Assembly: GCA_964385695.1 (NCBI GenBank)
Contig: CAYLQA010000007.1
Coordinates: 1 to 64,000, forward strand
Length of the DNA stretch: 64,000 bases
Direction of reading: 5' to 3'
Source of the DNA: CAYLQA01 sp964385695
Lineage (GTDB): Bacteria > Desulfobacterota > Desulfobulbia > Desulfobulbales > Desulfurivibrionaceae
Shown: positions 17,751 to 27,454 of the stretch, piece by piece
Position numbering within the stretch: the first letter of the stretch is position 1
How the letters are laid out: the number at the start of each line of letters is the position of its first letter
Translations under genes and position numbers: made by a program
The notes under the pieces: generated by a model
Seen by the model: the letters and a program-made list of their open reading frames with translations, nothing else
Database searches by the model: none
Told to the model about the DNA's origin: nothing

Positions 17751-18653
17751 ATGCAAATCGGCATGATAGGTTTAGGGCGGATGGGCATGAATATGGCCCG
17801 CAGGCTGCTGCAAAAAGGCCACGAGGTGGTAGCCTATAATCGTACGCCTGCCAAAACGGATGACCTTGCCAAAGAAGGTGCCAAGGCAAGCTATTCCCTG
17901 GCTGAGATGGTTGACTCGCTGACCCCACCCAGGGCTTTGTGGCTCATGCTTCCAGCAGGCAGTGCTGTAGATGATCATATCGACGAGCTTATCCCTCTGC
18001 TTGCGCCAGGCGACATACTCATTGAGGGGGGCAACACCTATTATAAAGATGATATTCGCCGGGCTGAGAAGCTCGCTGACCACGATATCAATTATATCGA
18101 TGCCGGAGTAAGCGGCGGCATTTGGGGCCTCTCTGTTGGCTATTGCCTGATGATCGGAGGCAGTAAAGAATATTTCGATCACCTGGAGCCGATTTTCAAC
18201 TCACTTGCCCCGGAAAACGGCTATCTCTATTGCGGGCCAACCGGTGCCGGGCATTTTGTGAAAATGGTACATAACGGCATTGAGTATGGCATGATGCAGG
18301 CTTACGGAGAAGGCTTTGCTATTCTTGAGGGATCACCCTACGGTGAGCAACTCAATTACTCCAAGGTGGCAAACCTGTGGAATCAGGGAAGTGTCATTCG
18401 TTCGTGGCTCCTTGAACTGCTTGAGCCGGCCTTTGAAAAAGATCCAGGCTTAAATGATATCAAAGGCTATGTTGATGACTCCGGCGAAGGACGGTGGACA
18501 GTGCAACAGGCAGTTGAAAGCGGAGTAGCCGCTCCGGTTATAGCCTTAAGCCTGTTTCAGCGCTTCCAATCACGCGATGACAACGCCTTTGAAAATCGCG
18601 TGATGGCTGCCCTCAGACGAGAGTTTGGCGGTCATGCCGTAAAAAAATCATAA
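17751..18653 (+). CDS. gnd: 6-phosphogluconate dehydrogenase, decarboxylating (short form)
   Basis: 300 residues, the short YqeC/GntZ-like form rather than the 470-residue enterobacterial form. The N-terminal Rossmann fold reads MIGLGRMGMNMARRL; the active-site motif GAGHFVKMVHNGIEYGMMQAYGEG contains the catalytic Lys and the substrate-binding HNGIEYG. It converts 6-phosphogluconate to ribulose 5-phosphate and CO2. The start at 17751 is set by AAGGAGG just upstream. It is the first gene of gnd-zwf-pgl, a complete oxidative pentose phosphate operon, so NADPH or NADH supply is its likely role. Confidence 0.95.
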   Translation: MQIGMIGLGRMGMNMARRLLQKGHEVVAYNRTPAKTDDLAKEGAKASYSLAEMVDSLTPPRALWLMLPAGSAVDDHIDELIPLLAPGDILIEGGNTYYKDDIRRAEKLADHDINYIDAGVSGGIWGLSVGYCLMIGGSKEYFDHLEPIFNSLAPENGYLYCGPTGAGHFVKMVHNGIEYGMMQAYGEGFAILEGSPYGEQLNYSKVANLWNQGSVIRSWLLELLEPAFEKDPGLNDIKGYVDDSGEGRWTVQQAVESGVAAPVIALSLFQRFQSRDDNAFENRVMAALRREFGGHAVKKS

Positions 18654-18668
18654 ACCAGGTGACCAGCT

Positions 18669-20237
18669 ATGGCACAAGGGCACGATTCACAGTATCCCGG
18701 AGTTTCTGTTACTGGTACGGCCGAAGAAGCATTGGGGGACTGCCAACCCTTTCGCGCAGAGCAGCTCATCCCCTGCTCCATTGTAATTTTTGGGGCCTCA
18801 GGGGATTTGACCGCGCGCAAACTCATCCCCGCACTTTTTACCCTCTTTATCAATAATGCCCTGCCCTCACCGGTTAATATAATCGGGTGCGCCAGGACAG
18901 AACTTGACAACCAAGGCTTTCGCAACAAGCTTGAGCAGTTTCTTTCCCAAGAAACCGACGTGGACATGAGCCGGTGGCCGGAATTCAGTGCCCACATTTA
19001 TTACCAGCAGGTGCAATACGACTCCCTTGCCTCTTATGAACAACTGTCCACAGTGATCACTGAGCTGGATAGCAACAATAACACATTAAACAACCGAATA
19101 TTCTATCTGGCCGTACCGCCCCCCCTGTATCCGGTGATCGGTTCGTTTCTCGGCGAGGTAGGACTTTCTCTGGAAAAGAGCGAAAATAAGGGATGGGCCC
19201 GCATTGTAGTGGAAAAACCCTTTGGCCAGGATCTCCAAAGCGCAATCGAGCTCGACAAGACCCTGCATCGAGGCTTTCAGGAACACCAGATATTTCGCAT
19301 CGATCATTATCTTGCCAAAGAAACCGTGCAGAACGTGTTGATGCTGCGCTTTGCCAACACCATTTTTGAGCCCCTTTGGAACCGTGGCTTTATCGATTAT
19401 GTCGGCATTGTCACTGCGGAAAAACTCGGCGTAGAACATCGGGCCGGATATTACGAGCAGGCTGGGGTGCTTCGGGATATGTTCCAGAATCACATGATGC
19501 AGCTCTTGGCCTTAACTGCCATGGAGCCCCCTTCTCATTTTGAGGCTGCCAGGGTGCGCGATGAAAAGGTCAAAGTCTTTCGCTCCTTAAAGCCCTTTGA
19601 CCTTGAGACCATAGCCGACAACCTCATTCTGGGGCAATATACCGAAGGCATCATGGACGGCAAAAAGGTTGCTGGGTATAATCAGGAACCAGGCGTTGCT
19701 CCTGACTCTATGACCCCTACCTTTGCCATGCTCCGCGTTTTTGTCGACAACTGGCGCTGGCGAGACGTGCCCTTTTACCTTGTTTCCGGCAAACGTATGG
19801 CCCGCAAAGAAACCAAGGTGGTTGTCCAGTTTAAGAAAGTACCCCACTCCATGTTCAGAAATGTTTTGGATGAAAACATCCTGGCCAATCGCCTCATCCT
19901 CGGCATTTATCCGGATGAGGAAATCAAACTCACCTTTCAAACCAAAAGTCCTGGCGGACGAGATTGCCTGCGACCGGTAACCATGGATTTCAAATATTAC
20001 GAAGGGTATGAGGGGACATCTTTAGAGGCCTATCAGAAAGTACTGCTGGATTGCATCCTAGGCGACCAAATGCTCTTCTGGCGCCAAGATGGTGTTGAAC
20101 TCTCCTGGTCGTACCTGACGCCCATACTGAACAAATGTGAAACCTGCCTGGATCGACCGCACACCCTTTACCCATATGCGCCAGGCACCCTTGGGCCCAA
20201 AGAGGCTGAACAATGGCTGCAATTGATCATGGGATGA
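18669..20237 (+). CDS. zwf: Glucose-6-phosphate 1-dehydrogenase
   Basis: 522 residues. The nucleotide-binding motif GASGDLTARKLIPALF (about residues 40-55), the substrate-site motif RIDHYLAKETVQN with its catalytic-loop His and Lys, and the active-site NHMMQLLALTAME identify it. The enzyme oxidises glucose 6-phosphate to 6-phosphogluconolactone. An AGGTGA site lies before the ATG, 16 bp after gnd. An N-terminal extension of about 35 residues precedes the Rossmann fold, slightly longer than in most relatives. Confidence 0.97.
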   Translation: MAQGHDSQYPGVSVTGTAEEALGDCQPFRAEQLIPCSIVIFGASGDLTARKLIPALFTLFINNALPSPVNIIGCARTELDNQGFRNKLEQFLSQETDVDMSRWPEFSAHIYYQQVQYDSLASYEQLSTVITELDSNNNTLNNRIFYLAVPPPLYPVIGSFLGEVGLSLEKSENKGWARIVVEKPFGQDLQSAIELDKTLHRGFQEHQIFRIDHYLAKETVQNVLMLRFANTIFEPLWNRGFIDYVGIVTAEKLGVEHRAGYYEQAGVLRDMFQNHMMQLLALTAMEPPSHFEAARVRDEKVKVFRSLKPFDLETIADNLILGQYTEGIMDGKKVAGYNQEPGVAPDSMTPTFAMLRVFVDNWRWRDVPFYLVSGKRMARKETKVVVQFKKVPHSMFRNVLDENILANRLILGIYPDEEIKLTFQTKSPGGRDCLRPVTMDFKYYEGYEGTSLEAYQKVLLDCILGDQMLFWRQDGVELSWSYLTPILNKCETCLDRPHTLYPYAPGTLGPKEAEQWLQLIMG

Positions 20238-20244
20238 AAACGCA

Positions 20245-20976
20245 ATGTATATCAAACGCTTTGCCTCAATACAGGAATTAAGTGAATATGCCGCTGGCTT
20301 GGTCAACGAACAGGCAAATGTTGCGGTGAAGAAAAATGGTGTTTTTTCGCTGGTACTCACCGGCGGCAGATCACCGCGCACCCTTTACGAACTGTTGGCA
20401 GCCTCACCTTATAAAACGTCAATGCCCTGGCAGCAGACCCATGTTTTTTGGGGAGACGACCGTGCAGTTGCCCCAAATAATGAGGCAAGCAATTTTAAAC
20501 TTGCCCATGAGACCATGCTTACAAAGATTGATATTCCGCAAGAAAATATTTGGCGGATGAAGGGAGAGCTTGGGGCGGAAGCAGCTGCTACTGAATATGA
20601 GCAGAACATTTTGACATTTTATGAAAAGTACCTGCCCCTGCAAGGTGACAGTACCATACCGCAATTCGACTTTGTCTTGCTTGGCATGGGAGAAGACGGG
20701 CATATTGCCTCTCTTTTCCCGGGCCAGAATCATGTCCAGGAAAAATCACGCCTTATTACGGCAATTAGCGAACCAAGCGGCACACCGCCTGTCCCACGCA
20801 TCAGCATGACACTGCCCTTGTTAAACCGTGCCAAAAGAATCATCATGCTCATATCCGGAGAAAAAAAGAAAAAAATAGTCGAAGAGATTGAAGCCAAAGG
20901 CAGAAAAGCAGGACCTCCCTACCCTGCCGCTCTATTAGAGCCGCAAGAAAAACTACTCTGGTTTGTCGTGGAGTAA
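20245..20976 (+). CDS. pgl: 6-phosphogluconolactonase
   Basis: 243 residues of the DevB/SOL type, related to glucosamine-6-phosphate isomerases: LVLTGGRSPRTLYELLA near the N-terminus, FWGDDRAVAPNNEASNF, and GMGEDGHIASLFPG with the catalytic His. It hydrolyses the lactone made by Zwf to 6-phosphogluconate. The start lies seven bases after the zwf stop, indicating a tightly coupled operon. It converges on the PilZ gene with a 16-bp gap and no obvious terminator. Confidence 0.96.
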   Translation: MYIKRFASIQELSEYAAGLVNEQANVAVKKNGVFSLVLTGGRSPRTLYELLAASPYKTSMPWQQTHVFWGDDRAVAPNNEASNFKLAHETMLTKIDIPQENIWRMKGELGAEAAATEYEQNILTFYEKYLPLQGDSTIPQFDFVLLGMGEDGHIASLFPGQNHVQEKSRLITAISEPSGTPPVPRISMTLPLLNRAKRIIMLISGEKKKKIVEEIEAKGRKAGPPYPAALLEPQEKLLWFVVE

Positions 20977-20992
20977 AAAGATAAGAGAAGTA

Positions 20993-21430
20993 TTAGCCCA
21001 GGCCGAAAAACTTTTTAAACCAGCCGCCTGATGGTTTGGCAATGGATTTAACAATAGCGTGAAGTCTGAGGATCTCCTCACTGTTTGGGGCGATGAGAAA
21101 CTCAAGCCCGACCTGAAAGGGCTTGGTGTGTTCAGCAATGATGTGATCGAACCAGATGGGATGAGCAGGAATTGTTATTTTTTCCGCACGCTCAGGATCA
21201 ACAACTTCAACCTGAATCTGCCGTGTATCGTTGTCGTTAAATGAATAGAAGAGGTGGTAATTGCCGACCCGGATCCGGGGAACGGTAATGCGCAAACCAT
21301 AGGTGGACATATCGTTAACGCTGGCCATGATGGGCTCAGCTATAACGATATCCTCTTTTACATCCTTGAGAACAAGCGATATTGGCAGGCTGACCTCATG
21401 TCTTTGTGCGCGTCGTTGTTCTCTTCCCAT
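20993..21430 (-). CDS. PilZ-domain protein
   Basis: 145 residues. The N-terminal RRAQRHEVSLPISL gives the RxxxR-type c-di-GMP-binding start, and the second motif region reads VNDMSTYGLRI, matching the D/NxSxxG element. The rest fits a single PilZ beta barrel with a C-terminal extension of Phe- and Lys-rich character. It should bind cyclic di-GMP and act on an unknown target. A GGDEF-EAL protein encoded at 48799 may help set that signal in the cell. Confidence 0.85.
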   Translation of the reverse strand: MGREQRRAQRHEVSLPISLVLKDVKEDIVIAEPIMASVNDMSTYGLRITVPRIRVGNYHLFYSFNDNDTRQIQVEVVDPERAEKITIPAHPIWFDHIIAEHTKPFQVGLEFLIAPNSEEILRLHAIVKSIAKPSGGWFKKFFGLG

Positions 21431-21467
21431 CTTTCTACAGACTTAAAAAAAAGCCGCCCCCCTAATA

Positions 21468-21516
21468 ATTTGGATGTGTCTCTTTTTCTTTTATAGCACA
21501 AGAGACACATCCAAAT
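21468..21516. repeat. Perfect 17-bp hairpin between tpr and pilZ genes
   Basis: ATTTGGATGTGTCTCTT (21468-21484) is matched by its exact reverse complement at 21500-21516 around a 15-base loop. A T-rich run follows on the plus strand (CTTGATTTTTTC), but the flanking genes are on the minus strand, where no T-run follows. It could end a plus-strand transcript coming through pgl, or stabilise the minus-strand mRNA. Confidence 0.55.
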
Positions 21517-21547
21517 CTTGATTTTTTCTCAATATTACAGCAGTTTA

Positions 21548-22159
21548 TTACTTTTCTGCTTTGAGTTCGTCGATAATTTCTTTTACCAACTGGCCGTTGG
21601 GAGCTGTGGCAATGGGATTAATTTTCACAAGATCTTGCCAGGACTTAAGGGCAGCAGCTTTGTCTTTAAGATCATAGAGATAGACGATGCCCTTATTGAA
21701 ATAGGCGGTTTCGTGGGAACTGTTTGCCTTGAGCGCCTTGTTAAACGACTCAATAGCCTTTTGTGGCCGGCCGTCCCGGCGATACATGACCCCAAGGTCT
21801 GTCAAAACATCGGCATCGCCCGGATTCAAGCCTAGGGATTTATTATAGGCATTGATCGCTTTCTTAAACTGATTGGAGTCAAAATAGAGATGCCCCAAAT
21901 GAGTCCAGGCTTCGGCATTGTTCGGGTTGGCAATAACCTCCATCTCAAGGGAAAGGAGGCGTTGGCTTTGCTCTGGTGAGAGACCGTTTTCAGCAGGAGC
22001 CTGTTGCTGAGAGGCGACCGGAGCCGTGGAGACCGCAGGTGATTTATAAACACTGAAGACAATACCGCCAAGAAAGCCAATAACCAGGCAGGCCAAGCCC
22101 ACCAACAACATGGTTTCTCTCGAAACAAGTTTGCCTGAATTTTGCTCAACACTTGCCAT
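21548..22159 (-). CDS. Membrane-anchored TPR protein
   Basis: 203 residues: a short cytoplasmic head, one membrane helix (about 20-40, MLLVGLACLVIGFLGGIVF), a Gln/Ala-rich linker, and three tetratricopeptide repeats (about 75-175, seen in AWTHLGHLYFDSNQFKKAI, VLTDLGVMYRRDGRPQKAI and the third AYFNKGIVYLY). Such proteins scaffold envelope complexes; a CcmH- or NrfG-like heme-chaperone role is possible but no cytochrome genes are adjacent. The ATG at 22159 follows GGAGG. Confidence 0.85.
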   Translation of the reverse strand: MASVEQNSGKLVSRETMLLVGLACLVIGFLGGIVFSVYKSPAVSTAPVASQQQAPAENGLSPEQSQRLLSLEMEVIANPNNAEAWTHLGHLYFDSNQFKKAINAYNKSLGLNPGDADVLTDLGVMYRRDGRPQKAIESFNKALKANSSHETAYFNKGIVYLYDLKDKAAALKSWQDLVKINPIATAPNGQLVKEIIDELKAEK

Positions 22160-22313
22160 AAAAACAGCCTCCGTTCGCAACTAAATTGCCATTTTGATTG
22201 TTTACTCCACCTAACCTATCAAAAAAGTGAGTGAAGTCAATTTGTTATAAAATGGAACAAAACCTTTGTCCATAATGATCAGACATGGAGCAAAACAAAA
22301 GGTTCCGCATTTA

Positions 22314-25300
22314 TTAATATGTTGTAATTTCCGGCATAACAATAATGCTTTTGCCATTGTTTCGTTTTTCAAGGCGCACATGGGTGCCGATGCGCTCAAT
22401 AAGTGTTTGCACGTGGGAGATGACACCTACCTGCCTTCCCTGGGCATATAGCGCAGATAAGGCATCTAGAGCAATTTCCAGGCTTTCCGCATCAAGGGAA
22501 CCAAACCCTTCATCAATAAAAAGAGATTCGATCTGGGTCTGCTCAGCGGAAAGGGATGCCAAGCCAAGGGCCAGGGCAAGTGAAACAAGGAATGACTCTC
22601 CGCCGGACAGAGTATTAACGCTGCGTACCTCATCACCCATATCACGATCAACCACCTGGATGTCAAGATCTGTGCCCGGAACCCTTTGCAGGAAATAGCG
22701 TTGATTTATTTCTTTTAAATGAGAATTTGCGTAAGCGAGCAGGTTTTCTAAGGTAAGGCTCTGGGCAAAGGTCCTGAACTTTTTCCCGTCATGGGAGCCG
22801 ATCAAATCCTTTATGGAGAGCCAGAGGCCTGTTTTCTTCTTCTGCGCACGATGTTCTTCGCCCAACTGGGCAAGTTTTTCCCGGGCCTCATTGTCTTGCT
22901 TCAGGCGCAGGTTATATTCAAATAAGACCTTGCCCGCCGTGTCCTCTTCCTTCAGCAAATTGTCGAGGGCATCTTTTGCTTCTTTTTCTGAATATTGTGG
23001 GGAAAGTGACTCTTTATGCCCTTGCAACCGTGTTCTAACCTCAAGCATTCTTCCCTGAAGCTGGTCATGCTCACTGTTGATTTTGGCCAGTTTTTCCCGC
23101 ACCGTGTTGCACCATGTTTCATCATGGTCTAAAAGAGTCCGAACCTTTTCATCTGTAAGGTTTCGTTGCAGCAACAGGTTGGCAAATTCCTTTTTACTGC
23201 TCTCTCTTTGTCTGCTGATCTGTTCAAGCCGCTCGCCCAAACTGCTCAGGTTGGTATTCAGTTCAACATGTTTTTCCGTGTGCCCGGAGTGCTTATCCTT
23301 GAGCGTGCTCTCGAAACGGTTAAGCCTTTCAAGGGTTTGCTGTTCTTCATCTTCAACTTCAGCCAAGGTTTTTCCGCCAAACAAAGCCGCTCGATCTTGC
23401 TTTAATGTGGCGGCCATTTTCAAAAGATGGTTCAGGTCCTCACTGAGTTGCTGGACTCTCTGTTGAAACGCTGTTCCCTTGGATTTTGCTTCCACAACTT
23501 GGGGATGCAGCGCGTTGATCTGTTCCTGAAGATTGTTCTCTTCTACCTGCCGGCTGAGAAAATGTTGCACCCGGGTATCAAGTTGCCCAATGAGTGCCTT
23601 TCCCTCTTGTCCTAGTTTCTGCTGCCACATTTCCTGCCAGGCAAGCAACGGCTTTATCTTCTTCTCAAGATCGTTCAACCGCTTTGTATAGAGCTCGCCC
23701 TCTTTGCTTTTCTCGGAAAGGCCCACCTCGAGAACCTGCGCCTGTTCGGACTGCGCAGAAATAAGCTGTTGCAGCGTGGCTAATTTTGCACGCAACCTGT
23801 CTTCTTCCTGCCTTTTGCTGGTGATTTCCTGGCCCAGTTTGTCTCCTGACTCATTAAGCCTGTCAAGATCCGAAAGCTCCGTGTCGAGCTGGTCCATTTC
23901 AAGCTCAAGCACATCCTCTTTTTCTTCCGTAATACTCTCAGCAAAGGAGCATGTATCGGAAGCGTGGGAAAGATCAGAGTACGCTTGCTCAACAGATGCT
24001 TTGCTCCGGCTCATCTCCTCACACTCTTGCCTAAGTTCCTTTATGCGTCCGTCGAGCTGCTCCCGTTCTCCGCTGCTCAGATCGATTTTCCTGGTAAGAT
24101 CCATGATGGTGCTACGCAAGGCATGAACGCGCTGTTCCTGTTCTTGCACAACACTCTGACTCGGAGATTCCCTATGAGCATAGGGATGTTCATGGGAGCC
24201 GCAAACAGGGCAAGGTTCTTCATCCTGCAAGGCGGATCGAAGCTCCTGCACAGACTCACCTGCCTGAATCTGTGCAATTTTCAGCCCCCTTTCCGCCTCT
24301 GCAAGAAAGTTTGCTTCCTGTCCCCTTCTGCTTGTGGCTTCATCGATAACGGAAGCCAGTTCTTGCACCCTGGCACGCTTCTGTGCAATATCCTCATCCT
24401 TACCCTGTTGCTCCTGAACAACCTTGAGCCAATCTCTCTTAAGTTGTAAGCGCTGCGCAAGGATGTTCTTCTTTTGAAGAAGTTCATTGTTTTTCAGGCG
24501 CAAGCCTTGCAAATCGAGCTTTTTGAGTTTTTCTTGGGCCTTGTTCAACTCATCAAAGTAAGCAATGAGCTGTTTCTCCAATTGCTCCTTTTCACGCCCA
24601 AGGATATCGAGATCTTCCCTGCCCTTTGTTCTGTTTTTCTCAAGAGAACTCACGGCTGCGAAAACAGATTGCTGGTTTGCCAGGGCATCAACATAGGAGT
24701 GTAACTCAACAAGGTAGACTTGCCATTGCTGAGCAAGAGGCGCGATGGGCTCATTCTCCTTAAGAAACTTCGTAATCTTTGCCTGCTTTTGGGTGCAGGC
24801 ATCGACCTGCCTGGACAAAGCGTGATATTTTTGCTCAACAACGGAACACTGCTCTTTGCTCTCCTTCAGCTGCGCTTGCAGGTCAACGGTTCGCTCGACA
24901 ATATCGTTCTGTTGTGTATCAAGCTGCAGAGCCTTGTCTTTAAGTGGCCTGTTGTTGGCAATCTCCTTGTGAAAAAGATCTCTGTCGCCTGTGGCCTTTT
25001 CCAGTTGAATCGCGATCTCTTGCTGTTCTTGCTTGATGCTTTCATGCTTGCGTTTTGTCTCTTTTTTTTGCTTGAAAAGTGCTGCTTGATCCTGATCTAA
25101 GATATCAAGTTGTTTAACCAGGGACATGAGCGGCTGAGCCTGCTCAAACTCTGCCAACTCTTTCTCTAACGGTTTGCTTTCTAGTAAATTTTGGGCAGTT
25201 TGGGCAAAGGCTTTTTCAAGCTCAGCCTGATGTGCTTGCAACTGCCCAAGTTGAATGTGCCACTCATGCTCAGCCTTGGCCAAGGCAGCAGCTTGAGAGA

Positions 25301-26051
25301 TTTTTTGCAGAATCTTCTCTGCCTCGATTCTGTTTTGCTCAAGGTTTTGCCGTTCTTCCTCAACAAGCACCTGATGCTCTTCACTTCTCGCCTCAAGCTC
25401 GTGCAGATTATTTTTTTCCGCTTCAGCCCTGGCATGGGAAAGGATGGAGATTTTGCTGTACAGTTCCGTGCCGGTCATCCTTTCAAGCAACTCGGCCCGT
25501 TGGTCGCTGTTGGCCGTTAAAAAGGCGGCAAAGTCGCCCTGGGCCAACAAAACAGAACGCCTGAATTGATCAAAGGTAAGGCCGACTTTTTCGCGAATTG
25601 CGGCAAGGACCTCGGTCTTTGTTCGCCCCAACAGCTCATCTGTTTCCAGATTGACAAGGCTCATTTCCTGGATCTTCAGGCTTTTACTTTTTCTTTTCGG
25701 GGCCTGGACTTCCCAGCGGGAGCGGTAAAAAAAACCGTCAACTCCCTTGAAAACAACCTCGGCAAAACCACCGGTGCACCCGCGTCGTAAAATTGAGCGC
25801 GGGTCATTACTCATCAGCCGGGACTTCATCTCATCTCCGCTGAGCCCGACAGGCACACGCGAAGTATTGGTCAAGCGGGGGAATTTATCGTAGAGGGCAA
25901 GGCAGAGAGCGTCTAAAATAGTACTTTTACCAGCGCCGGTAGGTCCGCTGATGGCAAAAATACCTACCTGGGCCAAAGGCCCGTTGGCAAGCTCAATGGA
26001 AAAGGACTCTAAGCTGGCAAGATTTCTGCCGCTGATGGAAATGACCTTCAC
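22314..26051 (-). CDS. sbcC: Nuclease SbcCD subunit C (ATPase)
   Basis: 1245 residues. The N-terminal Walker A is GPTGAGKSTILDALCL (about 35-50). Two very long coiled-coil arms flank a zinc hook, CPVCGSHEHP with Cys614 and Cys617 at the middle of the protein. The C-terminal lobe has the ABC signature LSGGESFLVSLALALGL and Walker B LFIDEGFGSLD. With SbcD it forms the Mre11-Rad50-type complex that trims blocked DNA ends and opens hairpins. The start overlaps the sbcD stop (ATGA), so the two are translationally coupled. Confidence 0.97.
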   Translation of the reverse strand: MKVISISGRNLASLESFSIELANGPLAQVGIFAISGPTGAGKSTILDALCLALYDKFPRLTNTSRVPVGLSGDEMKSRLMSNDPRSILRRGCTGGFAEVVFKGVDGFFYRSRWEVQAPKRKSKSLKIQEMSLVNLETDELLGRTKTEVLAAIREKVGLTFDQFRRSVLLAQGDFAAFLTANSDQRAELLERMTGTELYSKISILSHARAEAEKNNLHELEARSEEHQVLVEEERQNLEQNRIEAEKILQKISQAAALAKAEHEWHIQLGQLQAHQAELEKAFAQTAQNLLESKPLEKELAEFEQAQPLMSLVKQLDILDQDQAALFKQKKETKRKHESIKQEQQEIAIQLEKATGDRDLFHKEIANNRPLKDKALQLDTQQNDIVERTVDLQAQLKESKEQCSVVEQKYHALSRQVDACTQKQAKITKFLKENEPIAPLAQQWQVYLVELHSYVDALANQQSVFAAVSSLEKNRTKGREDLDILGREKEQLEKQLIAYFDELNKAQEKLKKLDLQGLRLKNNELLQKKNILAQRLQLKRDWLKVVQEQQGKDEDIAQKRARVQELASVIDEATSRRGQEANFLAEAERGLKIAQIQAGESVQELRSALQDEEPCPVCGSHEHPYAHRESPSQSVVQEQEQRVHALRSTIMDLTRKIDLSSGEREQLDGRIKELRQECEEMSRSKASVEQAYSDLSHASDTCSFAESITEEKEDVLELEMDQLDTELSDLDRLNESGDKLGQEITSKRQEEDRLRAKLATLQQLISAQSEQAQVLEVGLSEKSKEGELYTKRLNDLEKKIKPLLAWQEMWQQKLGQEGKALIGQLDTRVQHFLSRQVEENNLQEQINALHPQVVEAKSKGTAFQQRVQQLSEDLNHLLKMAATLKQDRAALFGGKTLAEVEDEEQQTLERLNRFESTLKDKHSGHTEKHVELNTNLSSLGERLEQISRQRESSKKEFANLLLQRNLTDEKVRTLLDHDETWCNTVREKLAKINSEHDQLQGRMLEVRTRLQGHKESLSPQYSEKEAKDALDNLLKEEDTAGKVLFEYNLRLKQDNEAREKLAQLGEEHRAQKKKTGLWLSIKDLIGSHDGKKFRTFAQSLTLENLLAYANSHLKEINQRYFLQRVPGTDLDIQVVDRDMGDEVRSVNTLSGGESFLVSLALALGLASLSAEQTQIESLFIDEGFGSLDAESLEIALDALSALYAQGRQVGVISHVQTLIERIGTHVRLEKRNNGKSIIVMPEITTY

Positions 26052-27301
26052 GCCATCTCCTCATTTGCAGCTTGGTCAAGTAACTCGTAAAAGGCGGAAA
26101 GGAGTTCAGGGGAAGGTTCATCCTCAAAGCTGCTTTGATATTTTCGAGCAAATACATCCTCTGGTTGCAGGTGCTTGAGTTGGATGGCCGGAGTACTCTC
26201 AGCCAAAGGATTTTGTGAGCCACTGTAAGAAGGGGTCACCTTCACCAGGCGTACACCCTTGCCTTCGAGTGCCTCTTCAATCTGCTGACGCAAATTCGGC
26301 TCTGGTTTTTCCATGAGCACGCTTACCTCTAAAAAAGGCTGTTCAGCCAGAGGAGTGCCCTCGCTACTCTCCCCAGGCAGCTGTTGAAGCTGAACAAGAA
26401 GATCCGTTACGTTCAAGCTGCCTTGTGACGGCACGCGAAAAATTTTCACCGAACGCGGCACTTCAAGGGGAGTTATGCTTATCTGATCATCCTCAACCAA
26501 CTCCAACACAACGACCTGGTTATGATAACGCTCCTCCGAGATGGAGAGAGGAAGCGGCGCCCCACTATAGCGAATGTGCTCCTTGCCGCCGACCAACTGC
26601 GGCTTGTGCAGATGGCCCAGAGCCACATAGGCGAGATTATGGTCAAAGATTTCTGCGGGCAAGGCATGTTGATTGCCGCAGAGTATCTTGCGCTCGCTCA
26701 ACTCAGAGAGTTCGCCGTGGGACATATAGCAGTGACCGGTTACAATAAGGGGAAGCCCGGGATAACGCTTGCGGGCAGCGGCAAAAGCGCTCTGGTAGAC
26801 CCGATGAACCCCCTCAATAAGTGGATCTTTAAATGGATCTTTTTCCGTTTCATCTATTCGGGGAAGGTCGGCAGGACGCAAAAAAGGGATAGCTACGCAA
26901 CAGGCGCATGGGTTGCCGTTATGGTCGTTGAGAGCAATCAGGATACGGTCTGGGTCAATTCCAAGGGTACCAAGGCCGCCGATAACGGATATGCCAAAGG
27001 AGTCCAGTAAGGGTGACGGGGCCTCAAGCCTGGAAACGGAATCATGGTTGCCACCGATTATCACGATCTGCAATTGTGGGAATTGCTGTTTGGCTGTGGC
27101 AAGAAAATTATAATATTGGGCCTGGGCCTTGGCGGGTGGATTGGCGGAATCAAAAATGTCGCCACAAATGACAAGATTATCAATCCGTTGCTCGCCTATG
27201 GTTTTCAGAAGCCAGGCAAGAAAGCAATCATGCTCATACTCTCTGGTATAACCATGCAGGCTGTGGCCGAGGTGCCAATCGGATGTGTGAAGAAGTCGCA
27301 T
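26048..27301 (-). CDS. sbcD: Nuclease SbcCD subunit D (Mre11-type nuclease)
   Basis: 417 residues with all phosphoesterase motifs in order: TSDWHLGHSLHG, VICGDIFDSANPP, IGGNHDSVSRL, GHCYMSHGELS and ALGHLHKPQ, supplying the Asp, His and Asn ligands for two Mn ions. A C-terminal region for DNA and SbcC binding follows. It is the first gene of the sbcDC pair. No clear ribosome site is visible before the ATG at 27301. Confidence 0.97.
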   Translation of the reverse strand: MRLLHTSDWHLGHSLHGYTREYEHDCFLAWLLKTIGEQRIDNLVICGDIFDSANPPAKAQAQYYNFLATAKQQFPQLQIVIIGGNHDSVSRLEAPSPLLDSFGISVIGGLGTLGIDPDRILIALNDHNGNPCACCVAIPFLRPADLPRIDETEKDPFKDPLIEGVHRVYQSAFAAARKRYPGLPLIVTGHCYMSHGELSELSERKILCGNQHALPAEIFDHNLAYVALGHLHKPQLVGGKEHIRYSGAPLPLSISEERYHNQVVVLELVEDDQISITPLEVPRSVKIFRVPSQGSLNVTDLLVQLQQLPGESSEGTPLAEQPFLEVSVLMEKPEPNLRQQIEEALEGKGVRLVKVTPSYSGSQNPLAESTPAIQLKHLQPEDVFARKYQSSFEDEPSPELLSAFYELLDQAANEEMA

Positions 27302-27391
27302 ATATTTGTTAGCATTAGCAAAGGGATTGAACAGTGTTTTTTACTATGTCAGAACAGTAACCATCTTGCAAGGAGAAGTCCGCCTTTCCCC

Positions 27392-27419
27392 TTGACAGAA
27401 AAGACAGGGCCATTGTATT
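27392..27419 (+). promoter_or_regulatory. Candidate sigma-70 promoter of the lipoprotein-nadC unit
   Basis: TTGACA (27392-27397) and TGTATT (27414-27419) are spaced by 16 bases, about 36 bases before the lipoprotein start at 27455. The -35 box is perfect; the -10 box matches four of six. Confidence 0.5.
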
Positions 27420-27454
27420 GAAATGATTACATTAACTCCTCTAAAGGATCAAAC

